This document shows, in pieces, positions 54,501 to 64,000 of a stretch of 64,000 bases of DNA; positions within the stretch are counted from its first letter, which is position 1; each line of letters opens with the position of its first letter. The notes beneath the pieces were generated by a model, which was given only the letters and a program-made list of their open reading frames with translations, was not told the origin of the DNA and did not search any database. The stretch is from Flaveria trinervia (Eukaryota; Streptophyta; Magnoliopsida; Asterales; Asteraceae), in NCBI GenBank assembly GCA_025506515.1, contig CM046453.1:29599558-29663557 (forward strand), read 5' to 3'. Position numbers and translations under genes: made by a program.

Positions 54501-54976
54501 TGATTTGTGGCTGTTGAGGTGGTTGGGATGTAGAAGGTGTGGTTTAACACTAGCTGGTGTTGCTAGGTTGTCACCTTGAGCAATGAGCTCTAACATTTTT
54601 GGTACAAGGGCTGTTTCTACCCCCGAGAAGCCAACAATGGGCTTTCTCAATATTTTAAATATGTCAGGCTTCATCTGTCCCAATTTAAGAGTATTACCTG
54701 TTCCCCTTAACTGTGAGCCCAGTTCACAGTTAAGAATGTACTGAACATATTTAGGGGACATATAGTACTCTAAGGAGTCCAAGTTTGCAAGTAGATTAGT
54801 GTAAACAAATTGAGAGTACCTGAACTTGACTCCTTGAACCATCCCATGAACAATGAAGGAGAGATCTTTAGGAATCTGGTCCTATCCACCGTGCTTGTTT
54901 GATCAGCTGTGGATAACCACATGGAGCAGGAATTTCCATTGGGATGAGACCTTCCTGCAGGAGCGGTTAAGGTCAC
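51534..54976 (-). pseudogene. Element W ORF3 (env-like position), broken
   Basis: On the minus strand the first part (54,384-54,976) has KFRYSQFVYTNLLANLDSLE and MSPKYVQYILNCELG. Then 53,495-54,127 has an acidic Ser-rich stretch and a coiled-coil-like LVSKVSHLESQVTTLQNRVN. 52,808-53,416 has WKCGSNIRALIIL, VDKLAQRIQDRIIAEFSFRM and KGKRKMTFEEIEEERER. 51,979-52,881 has INYLSATGLYQADALLPLSY, MMMSFLKVYGFFGRRLGPMS and a Glu/Lys-rich coil. The end at 51,534-51,752 is VYTWQDMFNLPLHDLFDMIR. Compared with X it keeps Gln where X has stops. Several frame changes exist. It ends about 30 bases before the PPT, as in X and Y. Its upstream N-terminus, gag and pol are absent. Confidence 0.8.
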
Positions 54977-55617
54977 TTAACACTTAGCTTTTCTCTCAAA
55001 CTCACTTAGAACAACACTCAAAAGATAGAGTCAATAAGGGTTGATCACAATATAGCAAGTAATAAGGAACACAAGAAGTAATTTTCAAGGTACTTTTATA
55101 TATTGCTTCTCAACTCAAGTATTACAAGACTCTTACAAGCAGTGTGGAATGAGTTACAATGAGAACCTACATATAATACTACCTACAGCCGAATATACTT
55201 TGATACCAGTTGGGATCCTATAACTAAAGCCTATACTACAAGACTATAGTTTAAGGTATCTCGGATAAAGTCTTATATGAGATATGGTAGTCAGGACATG
55301 TCCCTGACTTACCTTTTGTCACCAACTAAAGTTTGTAACATGTACTATCATAAAAGGTAAACAGTGGAATAAAGTATGGTCAACTGCATGGCTCTTGGAG
55401 AAAATGCCATGCAGTATCAAAGGTCTGCAGCGGAGTGTCAGAGACCATACTTATGTCCACTGGTTCATAGCAGTGTCTTCCAAAGGTTAAATGGCTTCGG
55501 AAGAACAAGTACTTCCGAAGCCACTTATACTTTGGAAGAGGCTGCTTCTTCTAAGGCTTGGAACTTCTTCTTTCTTCATGCTTTAGAAGTAGTCTTCTGA
55601 TTGCTCTTCTAAGACTT
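54977..55617 (-). repeat. V: divergent LTR-like segment of the X/W/U type
   Basis: On the minus strand it shares order with the W LTR: CTTCCGAAG words (55,500-55,530), a palindrome at 55,289-55,309 where W has its hairpin, and a tail close to GAGAAGCAATATATAAAAG. Overall it is clearly diverged. It abuts W ORF3 without PBS, gag or pol, so a deletion or recombination joined them, and it is cut on the right by U. Confidence 0.6.
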
Positions 55618-56415
55618 TGTAGAGATTAATGAAGAGGCTGATGCAACCTAAACATCTTTAGTCTTTCCTGCATACTGCACAAGTGCATTAAAGTGGAATG
55701 CTTCGGAAGTTTCATATGTGCAACAGAAATACTCTAAGTGTGAAATCTTCCGAAGCCATGACCAACATCTTCCGAAGCCAAAGATGAAGTCTTCCGAAGC
55801 CTCAGAGACAAAGTCTTCCGAAGCTTCAAGTTCATGAAGACAGATTTCTTCCGAAGACTTTTAGTAACATGCTTTATCTGATGTACTGTTCCATAAAGCT
55901 GGACACCTTTCTGCTGCAACTCTGCAAGTCACCAACTACATGGTTTGGTGAAAAGGTCCATGCTTTTGGTAACTGTACATTGAGGTCTTGAGTCTATAAC
56001 TTTCTACTTTATGTACTTTATCCTTTTTGTAATAGATAAGGATGTGAGCTATGGCATGTCATAGTCACAAGTCAAAAGGCAATCTGCCTTTTGACTCTAC
56101 AATTGATTTTGTGTGTGTCTAGTCAATTGTATCCAGCTGGCTCTCAAAGTATAGCCGCTGTAGGATGTTGTATAAGTATCTCATGTTCTTGTATCTTTTG
56201 AATATGCTTTTGTAACACTTGTAATAGAACATAGAGAAAGCAATATACTACATTCTTGAAAACCAAACATGTGTGTTCTTTGTGTTCTGTCTCATATATT
56301 ACTTGTGTTCTTAGTATCACCACTTGGTTAATCCCGTTTACTGTTTGATCTAAGTTTAGTTTATCTCCTCTTTGTGTTGTTGTGTTGTAACTCTACACCC
56401 TTCAACGATCCTGCA
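55618..56415 (+). repeat. Element U 5' LTR
   Basis: TGTAGAGATTAATG to GATCCTGCA (798 bases). CTTCCGAAG words are at 55,700-55,855, the hairpin is at 56,070-56,096, and a TATA-like TGTATAAGTATC is near 56,170. Confidence 0.88.
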
Positions 56416-56417
56416 TT

Positions 56418-56429
56418 TGGTATCATAGC
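56418..56429 (+). promoter_or_regulatory. Element U primer-binding site
   Basis: TGGTATCATAGC, one base from the initiator tRNA-Met site, two bases after the LTR end. Confidence 0.9.
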
Positions 56430-56499
56430 TTTCCAGGCTCTTGATATAAGATCTCACCATCTTTAGATCCTTCACACACACAAATACTAAACTTTTCAA

Positions 56500-57639
56500 A
56501 TGGCAGCCATTTCCAAAACTGATATGGAAACTGGAACCATGAACAAGTCCCCACTGATCACTCTTGATGAGTTTGACACCTGGTATTTAAGAATGGAAGG
56601 TTTCATCAGGTCTCTTGATGCTGGTATGAATGGACCTTTCATACCCAGCACCCCTTCTACTACTGGTGCTGGTATGATTCCCAAAGATGTGGCTAACTAC
56701 TCTCATGAAGATAGGAAGAGAGTAGAGATAGACAGAAAAGCCATGACAGCTCTTCAAACTGCCCTTCCAAACTCTGTATACAGAGGTTTCAAGAAGTGTA
56801 AAATAGCCAAGTAGCTGTGGGATGCACTCAACCTGATGTATGAGGGTTCTTCTGAAGCCAAGGAGAACAACAACGATCTCCTGAAGCAGCAGTTTGAAAA
56901 CTTCACCTTCAAAATAGGTGAAACCATGACTCGGTAGTATTTCAGGTATGTTGAGATTGTGGATACCCTAGTGGATGGAGGAGTTTCTCTTGAAAACAGA
57001 GACATTGTAAGGAAGTTCATATCCTCACTTCCTAGGCAATGGACACACTACTGTGTGGTGATCAAGAGAACTGAAAATCTCAATACTCTTACTCTGATAG
57101 AGTTATATGGGATTCTCAGTGGCTACCAGATGGAGATGAACATGCAAGGTTCATCTGGCAACTCCAACAATCAGATGGGTACAACCCTACATGTGATTGA
57201 AAGGGATAGCATAGAACCCAAACATCATCTCTTATGCTACCCTGACAACTCACCAAAGGGTCCTTTCATCACCTTCCCAGAGACACCAAAGGAGAACTAC
57301 ACTCAAGGAAGCCCATTCAAAGAGACAAGCTCTTCTCAAGATTTTGTGTCTTCTAATGAAAGCTGTGGCAACTCTCTTTTCACTCTTGAAGACCTAGATT
57401 GTATCCATCCAGATGATCTGGAATATATGGAAATAGTCCAGCAGATGGCTCTTCTCACTCACAGAGCCAAGAAGTTCTACAAGAGGACTGGAAGGAAGTT
57501 TCCAAGCAATGCAACTAGTGGAAAGTTTGGACTGGACAAAAGCAAAGTCAAGTGTTACAACTGTAACCTGATGGGCCACATTGCCAGAGAGTGTAAGGCA
57601 CCTAGAACAAATGAGGGCCAAATACAATCCTGTCCATAA
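56500..57639 (+). pseudogene. Element U gag, N-terminal part with first zinc knuckle
   Basis: The ATG at 56,500 starts MAAISKTDMETGTMNKSPLI. The same frame continues to 57,639 with only two stops, both TAG (56,812 and 56,935), each where CAG (Gln) is likely to have stood. The UBN2 gag core includes FDTWYLRMEGFIRSLD, KRVEIDRKAMTALQTALP, LWDALNLMYEGSSEAKENNN and KFISSLPRQWTHYCVVI. A Thr/Ser-rich region and DDLEYMEIVQQMALLTHRAK lead to the CCHC knuckle CYNCNLMGHIAREC near the end. It would form the particle shell and bind element RNA. Confidence 0.88.
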
Positions 57640-58918
57640 TGAGAAGTCAAAGCAGCAAGCTGCTGTTGCTGTTAAAGAAGGAGGCTTTGACTGGAGCTTT
57701 CAGGTGGAAGATGCTTCTCCAAACCAAGCACTGATGGTAGATCATGATGAAGCCAAGGTATTGGAACATCTCTGTACTCCTGAATGCATTGCTAAAGTTA
57801 ACGAGTACAGGTCCTATAACTTGGAACTGAGATCTGATGTTGAGTCCTTAAACATTTTAAAATCTGATTTTAAAAAGTCTGAAAATGATTATAAGCTGAA
57901 AATAGAGGACTTAGAGAAAACCATTTTAGTTCTAAAACATGAACAAAAGATTTTAGGACTCAAATTAAAGATCTCATAACCAAGTTAACTGAGTGCCAGG
58001 CTGAGCTTGTGATCAGCAAAGCCAGGGCAGAAAAGAGTGTTCTTGAAGAAGAGACCTTCAAGAACATGATATCCTCATCCTTGCACAACAAAGTGTGCTA
58101 TCAAAATAGACAGGGACTGGGATCCAATGAGATAGCTCCTCACACACAATCTTGTCAGTAAGATCTCCTAGGTGTGGAACTTGTGAATAAGCTTCCTCTC
58201 ATAGATCCTATGAGTGAGGAGGATGAAGAAGAGATAGTGAAGAATCCCTTTACAAAGAGTGAAGAGGAGGATTCCAAGAAGGGCCACTATCCTTCTGAGG
58301 AGAAGTGAAGACTGTGATGACCAAGTCCATGAGAAAGAACTTGATCAGAAAGAGCAAAAGAAAGGCAAGGAAGGCTCAAGAGATCAAGGCTACTTTTGAC
58401 ACTAAGCAGAACCAGTTTTTATTTCTGCAGGTTTTAAAGTGGTAGGGACTGAAGACATCAACCAAAACTCCTCTGCTAAGAGTTTTGGTTCTTGTTCAAC
58501 TCATCTCAGCAGCAAGAAGAAGACTGATCTGCTGTGTATCACTACTGCACAGCCTGGACCATCAATCTCCAAGCACAGTCCTCAGCCCAAGAGAACTGTC
58601 TCAACATCTGCAAAGATGAAGGTGGAGAAGGGAAGTGACCAAAGACAGTCTTACTCTCAATACAAGGCTCTTGTGAAGAAGAAGATGAATTGTTTTATGT
58701 GTGACAGCACCACTCACATTGCAAAGGATTGTCCCTTCAATCCTAAAGGTACTATCATATGGCCAAAACAAAGGCTTCAAAGAGTTCTAAGAAGATTCAA
58801 GCTTCGAAAGGAAAATCAGTTTCCTTCGGAAGTTCCAAATATAAAAAGAAGGGAAGTGGAAAATTCTCTTCGGAAGAATATTTGGTCTCGGAAGAAAGGA
58901 GTTCTTCTGAAGCACTGA
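57581..58918 (+). pseudogene. Element U gag extension: coiled coil and second zinc knuckle
   Basis: After a frame change near 57,600, 57,581-57,979 has GGFDWSFQVEDASPNQALMV, a well-known stretch after the first knuckle in such gags, then a coiled-coil-like VESLNILKSDFKKSENDYKL. Further broken frames reach 58,439-58,918, with the second knuckle CFMCDSTTHIAKDCPFNP. Copia-1 has the same knuckle-coil-knuckle order. A Lys/Ser-rich tail follows in another frame (58,759-59,205). Confidence 0.8.
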
Positions 58919-59189
58919 AGTCTGCTGCAGTGTTTGCAGAATCTTCTAAAGGTTCAATCATCAAAACTTCTGAAGCTCCAAAAGCTTCTAAAGTTTTGAA
59001 GGTCAAGTCCAAGACTCCAAAGGTGGTGTGGACGTCTAAGAAAGACCAAGTGACTGAGATTTCTCCATCAAAAACAGCTCAAGATCCTCTTAGTACAACC
59101 ATAGGATCTATTACTGTTAAATACCTTCTGCAAATAAGCCCAAGACAAGCAAGGCTTGGGTTTCCAGATGTAACTAATCATTTTCTGTT

Positions 59190-59657
59190 GTGCAGGGACA
59201 ACTGAAGACAGAGAGAAATGTCTGGATCATAGACAGTGGCTGCTCTAGGCACATGACTGGCAATAGGTCACTACTCCAGAACTTTGAAAGGATTGATGGA
59301 GGACCAGTTGCTTTTGGAGGTGATGAAGGTGGTTACATTTCTGGTAGGGGCAAGGTCACAAATAGTAAGCTCAGCATAGAAAAGGTAAACTTTGTAAAGG
59401 AGCTTGGATACAATCTTCTAAGTGTATCTCAATTTTGTGATCAGAGTCATAACATGCTCTTTACTGAGCATGAGTGCATTGTTCTTAAGCCTGGTGTGGT
59501 CATTCCTCATGAGCATATCCTGCTTAGAGCCCCCAGGAAAGGAAACATGTACAAGATGGATTTGCAAGAAACCTCTCCCTCTAGAGAAGTTTCATGCTTT
59601 CTGTCTAAAGCCAATAGTGATGAGTCTTTCCTATGGCATAAAAAATGTTCCATGTAA
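59190..59657 (+). pseudogene. Element U protease and GAG-pre-integrase start
   Basis: The frame opens with VWIIDSGCSRHMTGNRSLLQ, the Copia protease motif with catalytic Asp in DSG. ISGRGKVTNSKLSIEKVNFV and ELGYNLLSVSQFCDQ follow, as in the GAG-pre-integrase leader. It ends at LWHKKCSM with a stop at 59,655, where the HRRxGH zinc histidines should follow; the next frame continues with FKNMNKLIKHDLVTGMPKKE and CVACLKGKQHKVS (59,645-59,854). The lost histidine region and shift show inactivation. Confidence 0.87.
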
Positions 59658-59817
59658 ACTTTAAGAACATGAATAAGTTAATTAAGCATGACTTGGTAAC
59701 TGGAATGCCAAAGAAAGAGTTTACAAGTGATGACCACTGTGTTGCATGCCTGAAAGGGAAGCAACATAAGGTATCTCACAAGCCTAAGGAAAAGAACTCA
59801 ATCACTACACCCCTACA

Positions 59818-61010
59818 TTGTTACATATGGATCTCTTTGGCCCCACCAGTGTAATGAGTTTAGGAAGGGCCTTATACTGTCTAGTGATCACAGATGACTT
59901 TACAAGATTCACTTGGGTTTTCTTTCTTAGAAATAAGGATGAGACTCCTGAGATTCTGAAAAATTTCATCTTGAAGATTGAGAATCAATCTGATCACAAG
60001 GTCAAGATCATAAGATGTGACCAAGGAACCGAATTTAAGAACCATATCCTTGACATATTCTATGATGAAAAGGGTATTACAAGACAATTTAGTGCTCCCA
60101 GGACTCCTCAGCAAAATGGTGTTGCTGAGAGGAGAAACAGGACACTGATTGAAGCTATAAGAACCATGTTGTCTGATTCTAAACTGCCCATCACCTTCTG
60201 GGTAGAGGCAGTCAACAATGCCTGCTATGTGCAGAACAGAGTTTTAGTAGTTAAGACTCATGGAAAAACTCCTTATGAACTTTGGCACAAGAGGAGACCT
60301 TTCATTGGTTTTCTCGGATCATTTGGATGTCCTTGCACCATCTTGAATACCAAGATCAAATTGCCAAGTTTGCTGAGAAATCAGATGATGGAGACTTTAT
60401 TGGATACTCTTCCCAAGCTAAGGATTATAGAGTGTACAATCTCAGAACTAGAATTGTTGAGGAGTCAGCCAATGTGACTTTCAATGAACACACACCTTGT
60501 GTTACTGGTTCTGGCCTGGATTGGTTGTTTGATCTTGATTTGGTTACCAACTGTTTTAACAAATCTTGTGAGAATGTTTCAGGATCTGCAGAAAATTTGA
60601 ATACAGATGATCCTGATCCAAGATTTGAGATAGGAAGATCTTCAAGACATATATCTTTAGCTCCAGTTGGAACCACTTCTGCATATGAGGTTTCTATCAG
60701 CCCGACAATGAAAAATTCAGCTGATACATCTGGTATGCCTTCAAATTCCAGTTCAGAGGCTTTACAACCAGATAAGAACACCTCAACTGTGGAAGACAAC
60801 AATGGTGATGGTGACAGTGACCAAGAATTTCTTGATGCCACTAACCATACCATGGATGAGAACATCAATGATGTCACACACTGCTTGGATCAAGTTTCAC
60901 TTGAAAAGTGTGCTAATGTGGTAGGAGAAACATCTATGCCAGATCAAAAATTTTCAAATTTAAATCTTAGCGGGAAACACGGGGGTGTAACGAGACGGGA
61001 ATCGTCATAA
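59818..61010 (+). pseudogene. Element U integrase core and linker, truncated
   Basis: 59,818-60,477 is a nearly complete rve core: LLHMDLFGP-type first Asp (HMDLFGPTSV), VKIIRCDQGTEFKNHILD with the second Asp, and QQNGVAERRNRTLIEAIRTM with Glu. A frame change near 60,350 leads to 60,282-61,010: FAEKSDDGDFIGYSSQAKDY, RVYNLRTRIVEESANVTFNE, then an acidic Ser/Asn-rich linker. The U sequence ends near 60,970; the last codons of the frame come from the Gypsy T sequence. RT does not follow. Confidence 0.88.
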
Positions 61011-62936
61011 CACATGGTAAGCGATAGAGATGCAATAATAATAATGATGACAAGCGTGTCATGACAACACCCGACAACAAGGGGACTTGTGTCGTGTTTA
61101 GTCAGTATTCACGACAACATAGCCATAAGCATAAACATGACACATAGATCATAATACATGGATGATAACATTGTATGCAATCCCACAACCCGGGAACAAG
61201 TTACAAAGTACAACGTTGTTTAAAATAGATACATCAATTGTTTTCAAAATGACAAGTTTGGCCCAAAATACATCCTAGGGTCTCCACTAAGGCAGCACAC
61301 CTAGAACCTCAGCTAGCATGATCACCTGAAAAGATATGCTCAAATTGGTCAACAAAATTGTTGGTGAGTTCGCAGGTTTAAATTAAATAAGTAATTGATG
61401 CTATATAAAGTGGTTGCAGAATACCGTGCATACAGTTATAAATAAGCAAAATCATATGACAAGAGCTTTACAACCAAACCTAATGACATACACAAAGAAT
61501 CTTGTCGGAATATATTCACCCAGGCCCGTACCTGGCTATTGTTGGTACTAACTAGTATGCCAACACGAGGGTGGGGGTGTCAACCCAGTAGTACTACCAA
61601 TACCTAACCGTCGGTTCCACACTGGAATTAAATGGTTGTAAGAAAGAACCACAAAGCAGACCCAAGCATCTATCAGAAAAGTACCCATAAAACAGTAGCA
61701 CGTTGATTCCAAGTATGTAATTTGTATGTATGTTGTACAGCATAGAAAACGGGCGAGCATACTTTTACCCCATGTTTGTAAATGTTTGTAAAGCAGTATA
61801 AGCACAAAAAGGGGCCACGAAACTCACATGTTAAGTGGTAAGTATGAAAGATCAAGATTACCAACAGTTGTATGCAGAGAACAGTCAACACCTATTGACA
61901 GTTATTGTTAAGCATTAATGACCTGTATAAAGCGTATAGTAATGTTTGGTCGGTTCGGTTTGTATCGGTTCGGTCGTGGGTAGCACACACACACAAGCGG
62001 ACACACGTATCAGATCTTACGTAGATCCAAGTACTAAGAGTAGTCGTCATTGCTTATGACATCCGTGAGATGATCTCGTGATTATGAAAGATAGCACTTG
62101 TTAAGTATTTGGGGTTCCAATTGGATTGTCGATAATTGTAAAATGTTAGGTTGTTTTCAATGGAAATAGTATGTGCATGTTGATAGCGTTGACTTTAATC
62201 TTTGTGGTCAAGCAATGACACTTTTACTGATGTTACCTTATCATCATCAGACGTTCAAGGGGAAATCCACACTCAACATCATCAGTCACACAACAGGACC
62301 AGACGCTTGACTCAACGCTCCATCCGTACGAATCAACCTTCAATCGTATGAATCAACTTCATTCGTACGATTGAGTCTTCATTCGCATTACTGGCGTTCA
62401 GTCGTACCACACAACACACATTCGCACGACCCAACCTCCATGCGCACGAATCAACCCTCAATCGGGCGAATTAGCTACTTTCGTGCGATTGAACCTTCAT
62501 TCGTGCGGTTGGACTCCAGTCGTGCGAAACACGCACAATCGCATACGTTCAGTCGGTCACCTGACTCAATCGCACACATACACACAGTCGCACGACTCAG
62601 TCGCACGACATGCCTAATCGCACAACTCAGTCGCACGATTGACTTAGTCGCACGATGGTCTCTCAGTTGACTTGATGGATTATTATGGATATGATGAAAA
62701 GGAAAGTCGGATGTCATGTAACCGGATCGGGCATCATTCTCGGTACATCGTGGGTGTGGTGGGAACGCTGCGGGGAACCCTATATATAAACATCACCGGT
62801 ATACCGAGAATATGCTTGAAATGGCTGCATGGTGATCTTGACCGACCGGAACATGAACATTGGAACTTGATAAGTGGAATACTTGTGTATCTTATGGTGA
62901 CTAAAGCTTATATGTTACCTCTTTTATGAATAGAAC
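60971..62936 (+). repeat. Gypsy T LTR and leader
   Basis: A PPT-like GGGAAACACGGGGG precedes TGTAACGAGACGGG (60,986). The LTR has no clear right edge: a TATA box (TATATATAAA, 62,781-62,790) lies 156 bases before the gag ATG and no PBS is recognised. Small ORFs here are not supported as genes. Confidence 0.75.
62315..62656. repeat. TCGCACGATTGA word array in T LTR
   Basis: About seventeen degenerate units such as ATTCGTACGATTGA, TCGCACGACTCAG and ATTCGCACGACC occur with about 20-base spacing. The array ends 125 bases upstream of the TATA box. Words match those of the Copia P LTR. Confidence 0.85.
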
Positions 62937-63588
62937 ATGCCGCCTCGAAGATCTACTCGCAGTAATAGTAGCGGAAGTGAAGCCCCAAGGGGCAGACGCA
63001 GAGGCAGAGGCAGGGGAAGAATCCCAAGAACAAGTGATGCTCCTGCCAGTAACAATCAAGGAACAGGGAACGCGGATGTGGCAGCCCTGATCGCTCAACA
63101 ACTGGCCGCACTAATTCCGACTATCGTGGCACAAGTGAGCGATGCTCTACAGAATTCTCACCCCCACGGGGACGGTAGCAATGATAATGAGGATAACGGT
63201 AACCCAACTGGGAATGAAAGCAATCAGGAGACTGGGAATGGTGGTACCGCCGGTAACGAAGCTGGAATTGTTAATGAGACCGGGGTTGTGAATGCTAGAC
63301 AGGGATGTTCGTACAAGGAATTTGTGGCTTGTAAACCACGAGAGTTTGATGGCAAAGGCGGAGCCATAGCTCTGACCAGATGGCCTGAAAAGATGGAGGC
63401 CGTGATCGACATCAGCAAATGCCTCGACAGTCAAGGATTATGTACGCCACTTGCTCACTACAGGACAAGGCACTAACATGGTGGAACACTCAGATTTAGG
63501 CTAAGGGAAGAGAATCCGTGATGCAAATGTCGTGGGATGAGTTCAAGGCCCTAATCACCGAGGAGTACTGTCCTCCCCCGCTAAGAGC
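62937..63588 (+). pseudogene. Gypsy T gag, truncated
   Basis: The ATG at 62,937 gives MPPRRSTRSNSSGSEAPRGR, an Arg-rich N-terminus (RRRGRGRGR) likely to bind nucleic acid. Next come VAALIAQQLAALIPTIVAQV, an Asn/Gly-rich spacer and the retrotransposon gag core CSYKEFVACKPREFDGKGGA, with TRWPEKMEAVIDISKC. A frameshift near 63,440 ends the frame at 63,476; the core continues in broken frames (MSWDEFKALITEEYCPP) until the sequence switches to PPT and LTR at about 63,589. Roughly the first 200 residues remain; protease, RT and integrase are deleted. Confidence 0.82.
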
Positions 63589-64000
63589 GGAAACACGGGG
63601 GCGTAATGAGACGGGAATCGTCATAACACATGGTAAGCGATAGAGATGCAATAATGATAATGATGACAAGCGTGTCATGACAACACCCGACAACAAGGGG
63701 ACTTGTGTTGTGTTTAGTCAGTATTCACGACAACATAGCCATAAGCATAAACATGACACATAGATCATAATACATGGATGATAACATTGTATGCAATTCC
63801 CACAACCCGGGAACAAGTTACAAAGTACAATGTTGTTTGAAATAGATACATCAATTGTTTTCAAAATGACAAGTTTGGCCCAAAATGCATCCTAGGGTCT
63901 CCACTAAGGTAGCACACCTAGAACCTCAGCTAGCATGATCACCTGAAAAGATATGCTCAAAATGGTCAACAAAATTGTTGGTGAGTTCGCAGGTTTAATT
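63589..64000 (+). repeat. Second copy of Gypsy T PPT and LTR start
   Basis: GCGGAAACACGGGGG and the following 400 bases repeat 60,970-61,385 with few differences; the LTR starts CGTAATGAG (63,602) where the first copy has TGTAACGAG. It runs off the window. Confidence 0.88.

Larger units (their letters stand above)
55618..60970 (+). mobile_element. Element U: partial Copia retrotransposon
   Basis: 5' LTR, PBS, gag with two knuckles, protease, GAG-pre-integrase and integrase in Copia order, then truncation in the integrase-RT linker where Gypsy sequence T begins. RT, RNase H, any ORF3 and the 3' LTR are absent. The LTR is of the X/W family, but orientation is opposite to W, with which it lies head to head. 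Confidence 0.88.

Noticed and set aside
62371..62717. Arg/Ser-rich ORFs on both strands
   Set aside because: They are readings of the TCGCACGATTGA array upstream of the T LTR TATA box.

Overview
The window is eukaryotic, almost certainly plant, and made almost entirely of nested, decayed LTR retrotransposons. Primer-binding sites match plant initiator tRNA-Met, Copia and Gypsy domains are recognisable throughout, and no cellular gene, rRNA or CRISPR was found. The large third ORF downstream of pol in several Copia copies resembles those I associate with Asteraceae genomes (recollection, not tested).

Layout. 1-6.8 kb: minus-strand Copia (Copia-1), RNase H to gag, PBS and 5' LTR; its other LTR lies left of the window. 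6.8-8.3 kb: 3' end of a plus-strand Copia (P): ORF3 tail, polypurine tract (PPT), LTR. 8.3-10.5 kb: ORF3 remnant, PPT and broken 3' LTR of Copia X. 10.5-22.4 kb: Copia Y, with two LTRs, deleted gag-pol, a 2.7 kb spacer full of short palindromes, and a 4 kb ORF3. 22.4-26.5 kb: more X-type LTR, split by a Helitron-like remnant (Z) that contains a Gypsy solo LTR. 26.5-27.9 kb: AT-rich sequence without genes.

27.95-50.13 kb: Gypsy chromovirus Q as LTR-body-LTR-body-LTR. A single target-site duplication, AAAGC, flanks the whole 22 kb. Each body carries the same solo LTR (duplication ATAAG) inside its integrase gene. The middle LTR is a chimera of the outer two, switching at an ATT microsatellite: the signature of unequal LTR-LTR crossover. 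Each Q LTR also holds a tRNA-like sequence with Pol III boxes and a T-run.

50.7-55.6 kb: minus-strand Copia W (3' LTR and ORF3) joined to a divergent LTR (V). 55.6-60.97 kb: plus-strand Copia U (5' LTR to integrase). 60.97-64 kb: Gypsy T (LTR, truncated gag, start of a second LTR).

None of the element genes is intact; stops and frameshifts are frequent. The most unusual signal is that almost every LTR family carries a dense array of short, often CG-containing words in both orientations, usually next to the TATA box. Related words recur in Copia and Gypsy LTRs, while two related Gypsy LTRs carry different words in the same slot.
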